This document shows positions 1-8,969 of a stretch of DNA of 25,701 nucleotides, piece by piece. Position 1 is the first letter of the stretch. Each line of letters opens with the position of its first letter. Under the pieces are notes generated by a model, which was not told where the DNA came from, did no database searches, and saw nothing but the letters and a program-made list of their open reading frames with translations. This DNA is from Gnetum montanum (lineage: Eukaryota; Streptophyta; Gnetopsida; Gnetales; Gnetaceae), in the NCBI GenBank assembly GCA_015680685.1, contig MNCI01023302.1, positions 1,528,930 through 1,554,630 of the forward strand, read 5' to 3'. The position numbers and the translations under genes are program-made.

Positions 1-2
1 TT

Positions 3-38
3 GAAAATGCCTTTGGAATGGTTAAAAATGGCATTTTC
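3..38. repeat. Short perfect inverted repeat
   Basis: GAAAATGCC at 3-11 is matched by its exact reverse complement GGCATTTTC at 30-38, leaving an 18-base loop. It could form a 9 bp stem in RNA or DNA. The rest of 1-410 is AT-rich, and no conserved protein or RNA gene is recognisable there. The short ORFs in it show no familiar motif. In a region this AT-rich the inverted repeat could be chance. Confidence 0.4.
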
Positions 39-411
39 ATGAATTTTTATAGGGGTATAGCCCCAACTACGCTAGAGAAATTTTTATTAGGCAAAATAGC
101 TATATTAGGTAGCATAGTAATCACTAGGACTAGGAAAAGATGCAACATTAGCATTGTTGGGATGGATGTTTTTGTAATAACAGCTAGTTCATGCATCCTA
201 ATTCAACAACAACCTGACAACATTCTTCACTAGGCATGACACCTTCTGATGGGTTCCATCATTTTTGTAGTTTTCATTCATCTTTCCATTTCCCAATAAT
301 TTTCTATTTCTCATTTCCAAAGCCTTCAACATAGTTACAAAAGCTTTTTTCCTATGTATAGTAAACAGATGGGTTTTTTGGGTGTAGTCCATTTTGGACT
401 TACCATAAATA

Positions 412-645
412 CCAACTATGCTAGCAGTAGTTGGCTGACTATGCTCGTAGTAGTTGGCTAACTACGCTGGCAGTAGTTGGTTGACTATGCTGAGTAGTAG
501 TTGCCTGACTACACTGAGCATTAGTTGATTGAGTACATTGGTAGTAGTTGGCTGACTATGCTAAGTAGTAGTTGACTAACTACACTAGTAGTAGTTGCCT
601 AACTACACTAAGCAATAGTTGGTCCACTACACTAGCACTAGTAGC
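412..645. repeat. Minisatellite, about 9-10 units of 23-24 bp
   Basis: From 428 on, the sequence divides into successive units that each begin TAGTTG and are followed by a NNTNACTAYRCTNRG-like tail. Unit lengths alternate irregularly between 23 and 24 bases, with about ten starts up to 637 and a partial unit before the first. Units differ at several positions, so the array is old or fast-diverging. Several units contain TAGTT followed by four bases and AACTA, which can pair as a small hairpin. A lone ACTACGCT word also occurs near position 66. No ORF spans the array convincingly, so I read it as non-coding tandem repeat. Confidence 0.85.
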
Positions 646-796
646 TATTACAACCCACAATCAATGTCAATTTATTAGTAATAAATGATAATCAATAACA
701 GACCTATAAATGACAACCCTAACCTATAGAAATCCAATGTTAACACCATTTCCAAGTTCTAAAATTTTGGATGGGTAGCACATACACTGGTTCTAG

Positions 797-1790
797 TGCA
801 GGGGTGTTCCATCTTAATATACTCCAATAAGACTGAATCCATAGCTTTCAAGCAAATCTAAGAAAATAAGAATAACATAATAAAATAGAAAAAATATTTC
901 TTATATTAAGAAAATTCTCAAAATACATAGAAAATACATCAAAGATGAGGAGCCAAGCTCAACTCACAACTCTCCCAAGGATCTTAGAGGCCACACTTGT
1001 CTTCTCTTAATTCTCGATTGCTCACAATGGAGCCCAAGCTCAAGACAAGATGCTTATAAGAGATTATCCTAACCTCTTTAAAGTGCTTTCCCTTACCTTT
1101 CACTCAACTTCCTTGCACAAGCTCTCTTCCCTCAAGAGCTTTCTATCTTACCCTCTATTGGGATGTTTGGCCTTTAGCATTTGGACTTCAATCCTTGGCA
1201 CTGTGGCACTTAAAATGATGAATTACATCAATATTTATAAGAAACTAGAAGGTAAAAATCCTAGAAACCTTTCCTCAACTCAACTTGAGTTTCTTTAGAT
1301 GTTTTCCAAGTCTTCTCACCTTCTCCTTGGTTGTTTCCATTTTCTTTGGCTATTTCCATCTTGCTTTGGCTATTTCTCAAATTGGAATAGTATTTTTGGA
1401 AGTTTTTCCATGTGTTTGGGTCATCTCTAGCTTTGTTGGAATTTCTACTATGAAAGCCTTGCATTTAGGATAGATGTCTACTATTTTTGATTGACGTCTA
1501 CTCTTCAAGGAAGATGTCTTTGGGAAGACATCTTTGGAAAGACATTAATCTTTCTAGGGGGACGTCTCTTTTGAAGGTGCCAAAAATAAAAGTGCTTGTT
1601 TTGATGCTAGGAGCCTTTGGATGCCTCCCAAAAAGTTCCCATGGACCCTAGAACCTTCTAAACTCATCAAAATGAGCCAAAAACACTCTAAAACATGCAA
1701 AAGCATCCAAGAATCATCATCAACAAAATCAACTCAAAAGGACACATAACACGTAGGGTAGACAAGGGGATCAAAAGCTGTATCCCTACA
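797..1790 (-). repeat. 3' LTR of non-autonomous element
   Basis: This is the downstream LTR in the element's own orientation. Homology to 3594-4577 runs across its whole length. On the minus strand, U3 starts at 1790 with TGTAGGG. A TTATAAATAT box lies at 1231-1240. U3 carries a cluster of GACGTC/GATGTC words (about 1471-1566), including a perfect 10 bp inverted repeat (1511-1520 with 1525-1534). A ~20 bp tandem unit (TTTGGCTATTTCCATCTTGC type) lies around 1340-1375. The small ORFs inside it are not conserved as proteins. Confidence 0.87.
1231..1240 (-). promoter_or_regulatory. TATA box of 3' LTR
   Basis: The minus strand reads TTATAAATAT, and the flanking TTGATGTAATTC is conserved in the other LTR (4048-4057) and in the related plus-strand fragment near 5540. 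Conservation across three copies supports it as the core promoter of this LTR family. Transcription would start downstream, toward lower coordinates. Confidence 0.65.
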
Positions 1791-1806
1791 CCAGCTTTTC
1801 TACCCT
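1791..1806 (-). promoter_or_regulatory. Polypurine tract candidate
   Basis: On the minus strand the 16 bases directly before the 3' LTR read AGGGTAGAAAAGCTGG. They are mostly purine, with pyrimidines at two places. The position next to TGTAGGG fits a plus-strand primer for reverse transcription and supports minus orientation. Confidence 0.5.
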
Positions 1807-1966
1807 TAAAAATGTCATGCTTCATGACCTTTTGCAAGATGGAAGGTACCATGCCCCCATGACTCAAGGCCATCACAATAATCATGACTTAATGCATTAC
1901 AAACATGAGAATAAATATCATTGGAGGTTTTGGTTTTGAGCTTCCCTTGTTCATGGGGGCTTGTCC

Positions 1967-3456
1967 TCATGTCCACCATGCTTCCTTTATCTGATCTTCT
2001 CCTTGGAATGCTTCCCTTACATCCTCATGATGACACAAACCTACAAAAAATAAAGAAAAAGAAAAAGGATTAGGTTTTCTTAATTCAACATCCTTTCTTC
2101 TCTTATTTTTCCTCTTCTTCACCTTTTTCTTCTTAGTGTTTGGAAGACTACCACTTAGCTTCCTTTCATCACCACCATGTAGATTGCCTTCATGATGTAG
2201 TTCTATTTTACAGCAAAGACAATCAATTCCATCAACACAGTTCATAAATTTATCATTACTATAATCAATAGCAAGCATTTTTGAAGTCTAGAAAATCATA
2301 TCATTATCAATGTCTTCACTCACATCAATAGTAACCTTCGCTCAATGACTATTCCAATAGCCATCATCATCAAGCAAAATATCATTATTAGTCTTCCTCT
2401 TACTAACAATGGCATAAAAAGTCTCAAATTGACTCTCAATTCCATCCCAATCACCACAATGATCATGATTCTCATCATTATCATTGAACAAACCATTAGC
2501 AAGTTGAAGTAAAAACATCGATTACATTAGTCTCAACATGAGAGACATTATTATAATCAACAAGATCAAGCTCACTCTTACTTACCTCTTCATGGCTTCT
2601 TCCATCCATATTTGGTTTAACTTGATCTTCAACATGTGGCTATTCAATCTCATCAAAGCTTGCAGGTTTAAGATCCCAAATAGGAGTTTCCAATTCTAAT
2701 GGCTTCTCCTCTTCAAAGGAATCATCAACAAGCTCTTCCTCCCACTTTGAAGGTACCAAATCAAAAGGTAAACTCTCTTCCATGGCCTTAACATTAGATC
2801 CATCAAAAACATCATTAAAGCAATCATTCTTCCACATACCCTGGCTAGAAGACTCACCTCTCTCCCATGAGATAGTCTCAACTTTACTTAGAATCTCCTT
2901 TCCTTTGCCACAAGGTGTAGAACAATTTCAGAAAGAATGAGTATCATACATTCTAGTGTTACCCTTCATCCTCCTTGAAGAAGTTCCTTGATCCTTTCCA
3001 CTCTCCTTGCTTAGATCCTTCACTTTCCATGAATCACAATGTAGAAACTCTACTTGATTAGTAGCATACACAATCTTGGATTTTGAAGATCTCTTGGGTT
3101 TTTTTATGAAGCTCTTGGTTTCCTTCCTTGAAACCCTTCAGTATTGAGCACTCCTTCACTTAATAAAAAAAATACTTGAGAACTCTGTTTCCTATTGATC
3201 TCTACTTCATTAGATCCTTCACCTTCCTTTCCTTCATGATGGCTAGAAGATGTTCTATTAATTCTTCAAAAAATATTTCCCATGTTAGTCTTGAATTTCT
3301 CCATATCCCTTTCTAAAGTTTCTGCAAAATTGTGATGCTTGTGGACCTTTACTTTGGGAAGAACTTCTCACATTTTAGACAAAAAAGCTTTAAAGGAGTC
3401 CTTAAACTCTTGAAGCTCCTGTCTAAGCTCTTGATATGTCTTATTCTTTAGATCCA
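1967..3456 (-). pseudogene. Degenerate gag-like ORF of the non-autonomous element
   Basis: On the minus strand a candidate start at 3454-3456 opens a charged, Glu/Lys-rich, coiled-coil-like stretch (start MDLKNKTYQELRQ). It runs to a stop after about 30 codons and then continues with further stops. Later readable blocks lie at 2640-2837 (acidic, Trp- and Glu-rich, including SKWEEELVDDSFEEEKP), around 2290-2500 (Asp/His/Asn-rich, broken by stops) and at 1967-2278 (Lys-rich, KKKKVKKRKNKRRK, then hydrophobic). The blocks are in different frames or separated by stops, so this is one decayed ORF rather than several genes. It has no CCHC knuckle, protease or polymerase motif. Calling it gag-like rests on its place after the primer site and its composition; it could be an element-specific protein of unknown role. 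Confidence 0.5.
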
Positions 3457-3575
3457 TACCTAAAGAAACAATAATGATATCCAAAAGAAAATACAAGAAT
3501 ATCCACAACAATGTTCCTTTCATTCAAAGAAAACACCAAGTTTTAACATAAAAGTGTGGAAACCTCTAAAACTTA

Positions 3576-3587
3576 GCTTTGCTACTA
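3576..3587 (-). promoter_or_regulatory. Degenerate tRNA-iMet-like primer binding site
   Basis: The minus strand reads TAGTAGCAAAGC. This matches 9 of 12 bases of the common plant primer site TGGTATCAGAGC, which is complementary to initiator tRNA-Met. It sits 6 bases inside the end of the 5' LTR. The spacing and partial match support the call; the mismatches mean it is decayed or imperfect. Confidence 0.5.
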
Positions 3588-3593
3588 ATCTGG

Positions 3594-4577
3594 TGTAGGG
3601 GTGTTGCACCTTGATATATCCCAATAGTACCCAATCCACAGCTTCCAAGAAAATCTAGCTTAGAAAATAATAATAACACAATAAAATAGCGAAAATATTT
3701 CTTATATTAAGAAATTTCTTAAAATATATAGAAAATACATCAAAGATGAGGAGCCAAGATCAACTCACAACTCTCCCAAGGATCTTATAGGCCACACTTG
3801 TCCTTTCTTAATTCTCAATTGCTCACAATAAAGCCCAAGCTCAAGACAAGACACTTATAATAGATTTTCCTAACCTCTCTCAAGTGCTCTCTATTTCCTT
3901 TCACTCAACTTCCTTGCATAAGCTCTTTTTCCTCAAGAGCTCTCTCTCTTGCCTTCTATTGGGATGTTTAGCCTTCAACGCTTGCATTATAGACCTTGGC
4001 ATTGTGGCACTTGGCATTATGATACTTACAATGATGGATTACATCAATATTTATAAGTAACTAAAAAGTAAAAATCCTAGAAATCTTTCCTCAACTAAAC
4101 TTGAGGTTATTTAGATGTTTTTCAAATTTTCTCATCTTCTCCCTGGTTGTTTTCATCTTGCTTTAGCTATTTCCATCTTACTTTGGCTATTTCCATGTTT
4201 TTCTTGGTCATCTCTGGATTTGTTGGGACATCTACTATGAAAGCCTTGCTTTCGAGAGAGATGTCTACTATTTTTGGTAGATGTCTATTCTTCAAGGAAG
4301 ATGTCTTTGGAAAGACATCTATGGAAAGACGTCTATCTTTCTAGGGAGACATTTCTTTTGAAGATGCCAAAAATAAAAGTGCTCCTTTTGATGCTAGGAG
4401 TTTCCAGATACCTTCCAACAAGTCTCCATAAACCATGGAACCTTCTAAACTCATCAAAATGAGCTAAAAACACTCCAAAGCATGTCAAAATATCCAAGGA
4501 TCATCATCAACAAAATCAATTCAAAACAACACATAACACGTATGGTAGATAAGTGGATTTGAAGAGGTATCCCTACA
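3594..4577 (-). repeat. 5' LTR of non-autonomous element
   Basis: This is the upstream LTR in element orientation and is homologous to 797-1790. It differs by scattered substitutions and indels. One is a short tandem duplication around 3995-4030 (GGCATTGTGGCACTT / GGCATTATGATACTT) that is absent from the other LTR. The TATA-like box is at 4048-4057. The GATGTC/GACGTC cluster spans about 4258-4358 and contains a perfect inverted repeat (4299-4308 with 4311-4320, 2-base loop). Confidence 0.87.
4048..4057 (-). promoter_or_regulatory. TATA box of 5' LTR
   Basis: The minus strand reads TTATAAATAT followed by TGATGTAATCC, matching the equivalent site in the other LTR. As the 5' LTR copy, this would have driven the element's genomic RNA. 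Confidence 0.65.
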
Positions 4578-4758
4578 CAAGGTTCCAACTTTTGTCATTC
4601 TTTGGCATTCACACCTACTTAGGATTTTGGTGCTCTGAGCACTTTTTTCCTTGGCATTTCAAAATCAATTTGTAGAAACCACCACATTGCGCATTTTCTA
4701 GTAACCACATCCATTCTTCATTAAACTTGTTTACTGTCCACCCATATTTCTAGTAGTA

Positions 4759-4953
4759 GAAACTAGCACTACGCTGGGTGTAAGCACCCCATGTAGTTGT
4801 CATCACTACTAGAAGTATAGATCCTATCACATTTCCATCTTCATGGTCAGCTATCAAAACCCATTGTAGCTATTACATCCACATTTGGTAGTGTTGTTTG
4901 ATTTTAGAAATTGGAACTACGTTGGGCACAGAGAGTCCCATGTAGTTTTCATT
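4759..4953. repeat. Two diverged hairpin repeats, 148 bp apart
   Basis: The blocks starting GAAACTAGCACTACGCTGGG (4759) and GAAATTGGAACTACGTTGGG (4907) are diverged copies. Each folds on itself: ACTACGCTGGGTG (4768-4780) opposes CACCCCATGTAGT (4785-4797), and AACTACGTTGGG (4915-4926) opposes CCCATGTAGTT (4937-4947). The ACTACGCT and TAGTT words also occur in the minisatellite at 412-645, on the far side of the inserted retrotransposon. The remainder of 4578-5160 shows no recognisable gene. Confidence 0.55.
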
Positions 4954-5289
4954 ACCCCAAATGTGCAACGCCAATCCCATTTCACACAACTGATTTGGTG
5001 AAAATTGGTAGAAAGTTGTAGTAGATCGAAGCTAGGAAGAAACTAGATTGTGAAGGTAATCTTCTCTAATGGACTTCAAGCTTTGGCAAGTAGCTTCCTG
5101 TGCCCTTGGCACAATACTGTACACTATGAATCCAACCTCTTTTATATTCTTTTATAAATTTGTTGGTTTATGTTGTGCAAATTTTTGATTTTATTTCTAT
5201 TTCCACATTTATTTCTATAACTGCAATTTCATTTTCCATTGTCATTCTTAGTAGGCCATTTTCTGTTTACATTTCTAGTAGGACATTTT

Positions 5290-5960
5290 TAGTAGGCTTA
5301 AAAATAGTAGACATCTTTGCCAAAAGTTATGTCTTCACGGGAGATGACCCAACAAGATTCGAGACAATCCATATGGCCTATGAAACTTTTAAAATTACTC
5401 ATCACAATTCAGAAAATATCTGGGATAACTTGGAAAAGGATAAAAACATTTGGGAAGAAGGTGAGAAAATCATGGAAGTAACTCAAGAAACTTAAGTTAA
5501 GTTGAGGGAAGGTTTCTAGATTTCTTGTCTTCCTTATTGTCCATAAATATTGATGTAATTCATACTTGTGAGATCATGAGTTAGAAAGAGATCTCTAAGA
5601 GTGGAGAGCTTAGCAAGAGAGGTGTGAGAGCATATTAAGTAAGTGTAATTGGTGATTACAACTTTAAGGTCAATTATGTGATGTGGTGGTCCTTGAGTTT
5701 TATTCTCTTACATCTTACTTGTGAGTCAAGATCTCAATTCCATGTTATGAGAGAGATTTTGTATTGGTTGTGTCTTACATTAAGAACAAACATTGTGTGG
5801 TTGTAGAGCCTCATACTCTACAATATCATTTAAGTGTGAAAGAGTTTGGCTTTTGGAAACTCCATTGTAATCTCCTAATTATATAACTGAAGATGGATAT
5901 TTTCTTGTCTTCTAGTAAATTACTTATTTTTTCATATATATAGATTTAGTGATTTGAAGG
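5290..5960 (+). repeat. Diverged LTR fragment related to the 797-4577 element
   Basis: On the plus strand, 5300-5560 matches the sense strand of the non-autonomous element's LTR in the same order: AAAAATAGTAGACATCT, then GAGATGACCCAA, GGTGAGAA, CTCAAGAAACT, GAGGAAGGTTTCTAG and ATAAATATTGATGTAATTCA. The last is the TATA region. Beyond it, about 5560-5960 no longer matches clearly but has the look of a transcribed LTR end. The outer ends are not resolved, and no second LTR or primer site was found. It could be a solo LTR or a truncated element. The 111-codon ORF inside it (5160-5495) is a by-product of LTR sequence, not a gene. Confidence 0.6.
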
Positions 5961-5984
5961 TGATGAATAATTGGAGTAAACCTA

Positions 5985-6378
5985 CTCCATGAGGGTTCCT
6001 TGGGATTATCTTTCTTTGGCATCTATCCCTTAGAGGAAATCTAGTGTTGCTACCATGGTTAGGCTTATAACCAACTAAAATGGATGACTAGTCACCTTAT
6101 TATTCAACTTTACCTAGAACCTATTACTTGCCTTTACCAACTCCACCACTCCATGATAGCATGACCTCTAATTCCCATATATAAATATCTTAGATCAAAT
6201 CCTTAAATGTCACCTCAAGATACATGTGTGTTATTATAATGTGCGCTTTCTAGTCTTGTTACAAGTTGCTATCTTAAGTATTATTAAAATAATTACATTA
6301 TTTATTACAAAGCAACATCATTTTTTTATGAAGCAATTATATTTTGGGAATGGAAGTATGAAAAAATACCATCCTTAG
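5985..6378 (+). repeat. Dispersed direct repeat, copy A
   Basis: This block aligns with 20645-21012 in the same orientation over most of its length. It shares, in order, TGAGGGT-CCTTGG, CATCTATC, ACCATAGTTAGGC, ACCTTTACCAACTC, GCATGACCTC, TATAAATATCTTAG, GTCACCTCAAGA and TTACAAAG. Divergence is high, perhaps a quarter of positions, with indels. A TATAAATATCTTAG word in both copies may be a promoter, but no protein is encoded. It may be a pair of old LTRs or two copies of an unclassified repeat; the ends are not defined. Confidence 0.65.
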
Positions 6379-6379
6379 T

Positions 6380-8143
6380 TTTATTTTTCCTCAAATGAAT
6401 TCACACTAATGATGTTTCTCCATACTTCAGTTATCCCTCTAAGCTCTAATGCTTCCTCCATGTTCTAATGTTCCAATGCTTTGATTTCTCCTTTTTAAAA
6501 TGGAATTGAATATTTCTAAGCTCTCTCTCTTATTATATAAATGAAATATAAGTGAGAACTATAGTTAGGAAATTAAATCTTATCATGTTAATAACTTACC
6601 TTCATGTCTAGGTAATAGCAATAGGTGAATTAAAGGTTGATCAACCACCAATCACTAGTCCTAACTAGGGTCACATAAGATGCAACTTATAATTCTAATT
6701 ATCCAAGTGAAGGTAGGGAAAATTCTTTTCTCCACTTGTATTATCCAAAATATTTTATTTTTCTAAATCATATTGTAAATTAAATAAAAAAAAAGGAGAA
6801 TAAGAAATAAAAGAAATATAAGTAAATTTAATATAATCCTTGATATTCATCAACCTCTAAGATCAAGAAATGCAATTGTAGTTTTGGAATAATGGCTATA
6901 TGATTGGATGACCTTATTTAGGATGGAAGGCCTTGATCATGCTTCTCAACTTCTTTCTTAGGAATTAACTTCGATAGCTTGGTAACTTTGAAAAATTGAG
7001 TATCATACCAAATGTAGTCTAGGGTCTTGACAAAGAAGGATGTTATCCTATTATTAATAGTCACGACAACATAATTGATGAATTATGATTCTTGATGAAG
7101 ATTATTCATTAGCATCATCTAATCTTGAATTTGGGAATTCAGCTTGTCCACCAAAGATTCGAAATAGACACAGTATGTACTAGCTAATGAAATGATATGA
7201 TGAATTGATGGAACAATATTTTTTAAATTGGATTCCTCTTACAAAGACTCTTTCACACATATATATTTTAATAATTAATGAACACCACTTCCAACTTTCA
7301 CATTGAAGTCTACATAGGGAATGAATGTTACTAGGTCAATACTAGCATAGGTTAGAAATTAACTTATACTTTAAACTTTTGTTGATTTGGTTAATTAAGT
7401 AGGATACATACAAAGTCTCAAATTTCAACATGTTGGATTAGTAATCAAATGTGTGTTGGCCACACATATAAACCTTCTTGATGATTGTATTTTAAATACC
7501 AATGTCAAGGCTATGTGGCTTTTCCAGAATCTTGATCATTCTTTCTTCCTAGTGATTTGGAGTTTTAGAATTTTGAAAATCATGTCTTCTAATCTCCATT
7601 TGAATCTTTGTATTAATTCAGACTTGTCTTTCTTATAGAAGGTCACACAATCATCCATGTTGTGATTCCTATAATAGGCTAGTCTACATGGCTTGAAATA
7701 AGAATCATCATGAAAATATTTTTACTTATAGATACATTCATATCCCAACTTACTCAAACTAAGATGGAATTGGTATAGAAATTCCCAAGGTAAAACTTAT
7801 TGTAGGCACAAAACATTAACATTTAAGTCTTGTAATTCTACAAAGATATGTTGGTATCAATATTTGCACTAGTCTAAGGATCAAGGCGGATATAGCATGT
7901 ATTGTCTTTCATTAGGTATGGACTTTACAAGCACATTGTATCTTGTGATCATCATGCTTATTCCTAAATTCTATTTTGCCTCATTTCCTCTCTTGGATAT
8001 CATATGCTTTGTCAAGATAAGGTTATGATTCTTCATGACGATAACTATGTATTGTTGAATAATTTGGTTGCTAGTTGAATTAGTATATATCTTCCTTGTC
8101 ATTTTGACTCACCAATTGATTCTCTAATTGCTATATTTGTTGG
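6380..8143. other. AT-rich spacer, no intact gene
   Basis: This 1.8 kb stretch is AT-rich and has only short ORFs with stops in every frame. The one protein-like signal is an antisense zinc-knuckle-like remnant near 7647-7688. It forms the left flank of the large gypsy insertion and presumably belongs to older, eroded repeats. Confidence 0.6.
7647..7688 (-). pseudogene. Possible gag zinc-knuckle remnant
   Basis: The minus strand reads CRLAYYRNHNMDDC, followed by VTFYKKDKSELIQRFKW before stops. The spacing C-x7-H-x4-C fits a retroviral-type CCHC knuckle (CX2CX4HX4C) whose second Cys is replaced by Ala. Similar knuckles followed by a short Lys/Glu-rich helix occur in retrotransposon Gag proteins. 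No flanking LTR or pol belongs to it, so it is at most a fragment. Chance resemblance is possible. Confidence 0.3.
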
Positions 8144-8148
8144 GTTGG
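8144..8148. repeat. Target-site duplication, left copy (GTTGG)
   Basis: The five bases before the left LTR are GTTGG, identical to 17943-17947 after the right LTR. A 5 bp duplication is the normal scar of LTR-retrotransposon integration. Confidence 0.9.
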
Positions 8149-8956
8149 TGATGAGTGGCGAGGTACCCCTACACTCAACCATACGAATACGAGCATTTCA
8201 TGCATGATCTGGTCAAACTCTAAGGACCAAGTGCTTTTTTGCCTTAATGGAATACTCAGGGTTAATCAATCGTTGTTGTCTCAAAGTTACTTGTATTTTC
8301 ATGGTTGTATGGTTAAGTAAGCTTGAGGTATATGATTTTTATAGCTTTTGTATTTTTTATGTCTTTTGCTAATAAAGGAGAGGGAGAGAGAACTAAGTGG
8401 CTAATTTACATTAACTATTCATTAACTAGTTTCTAAATGTTCCTAACACCAATATTTGTTCCCACTTTCTGTACACATCCTGAACTAGTGCAATGCTATT
8501 GGGATTACCAAACGCTAATCGTTACTGGGTTACCAAGCACTACACGCATGCTTGATGTGGTTGTACTGAGTGTATTTAACTAAGGGGGTTGAAGGTTGAG
8601 AGAGATATTAATTAACTAGGAAAGCATTAAACAATAATTAATTACTAATTAGCTTAGTCTATATGCTGCAAGGTTTATCATAAAGTTCATCTTTATTGTT
8701 ATACACAAAATTGTGCTCAGGAACAAATTGCTTGAATAAAGATCCGTTCACTCTATGACTCCTACTGCAGGCACACAAAAATAATTCTAACTTTGGAATG
8801 ACAAAACTGCAAGAATCTAGCTAAGGGTCTAAATATAATTGTATGGGAACTAAGGGCATCGCCTCTTACTTATAGAAGATGAGGCAGGACGTGATATTGC
8901 ATGGTGGATGTGATATCATGTACATGATATCATGTACGTGATATCGTGGTTCATCA
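8149..8956 (-). repeat. 3' LTR of gypsy element
   Basis: This 808 bp LTR is the downstream copy in element sense. On the minus strand it starts TGATGAACC at 8956 and ends CCACTCATCA at 8149. A CTATAAGTAAG box lies near 8865-8875 and an AATAAA polyadenylation word at 8692-8697. The first ~65 bases of U3 contain repeated GATATC palindromes, here converted to TpG/CpA versions: 8912-8931 is a perfect 20 bp palindrome. A purine-rich GGAGAGGGAGAGAG stretch lies near 8377-8392 on the plus strand. Confidence 0.95.
8692..8697 (-). terminator. Polyadenylation signal candidate in 3' LTR
   Basis: AATAAA on the minus strand, about 170 bases downstream of the TATA-like box. The same word is at the equivalent place in the other LTRs (17678-17683 and 24229-24234), which supports a role in forming the R/U5 boundary. 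Confidence 0.5.
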
Positions 8957-8969
8957 TACCCCCATGACT
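8957..8969 (-). promoter_or_regulatory. Polypurine tract candidate (AGTCATGGGGGTA)
   Basis: The minus strand reads AGTCATGGGGGTA immediately before the 3' LTR start TGATGAAC. The run of five G with A makes it the best plus-strand primer candidate. The 11-mer CCCCCATGACT (plus strand) recurs at 1854, 10837 and 14956. Confidence 0.55.

Larger units (their letters stand above)
797..4577 (-). mobile_element. Non-autonomous LTR retrotransposon (3.8 kb)
   Basis: Two direct repeats of 994 bp (797-1790) and 984 bp (3594-4577) begin TGYAGGGGTGTT and end ATCCCTACA, giving TG...CA ends and a 7-8 bp terminal inverted repeat. They enclose 1,803 bp. Orientation is minus for three reasons: a TATA-like word lies at the expected U3/R position on that strand, a purine-rich tract abuts the left LTR, and a degenerate initiator-tRNA-Met-like primer site lies 6 bases inside the right LTR. 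No protease, reverse transcriptase, RNase H or integrase motif is visible. The element therefore would have depended on enzymes from another element. No clean 5 bp target duplication is visible (TCTAG before, CAAGG after). The LTRs differ by roughly a tenth of positions plus several small indels by eye, so the insertion is not recent. Confidence 0.88.

Noticed and set aside
792-4582. 5 bp target-site duplication for the non-autonomous element
   Set aside because: TCTAG on the left and CAAGG on the right do not match. A GGTTC word occurs near both ends but at different offsets.
5160-5495. 111-codon plus-strand ORF as a host gene
   Set aside because: Its second half is homologous, in order, to LTR sequence of the 797-4577 element, and the protein has no recognisable motif.
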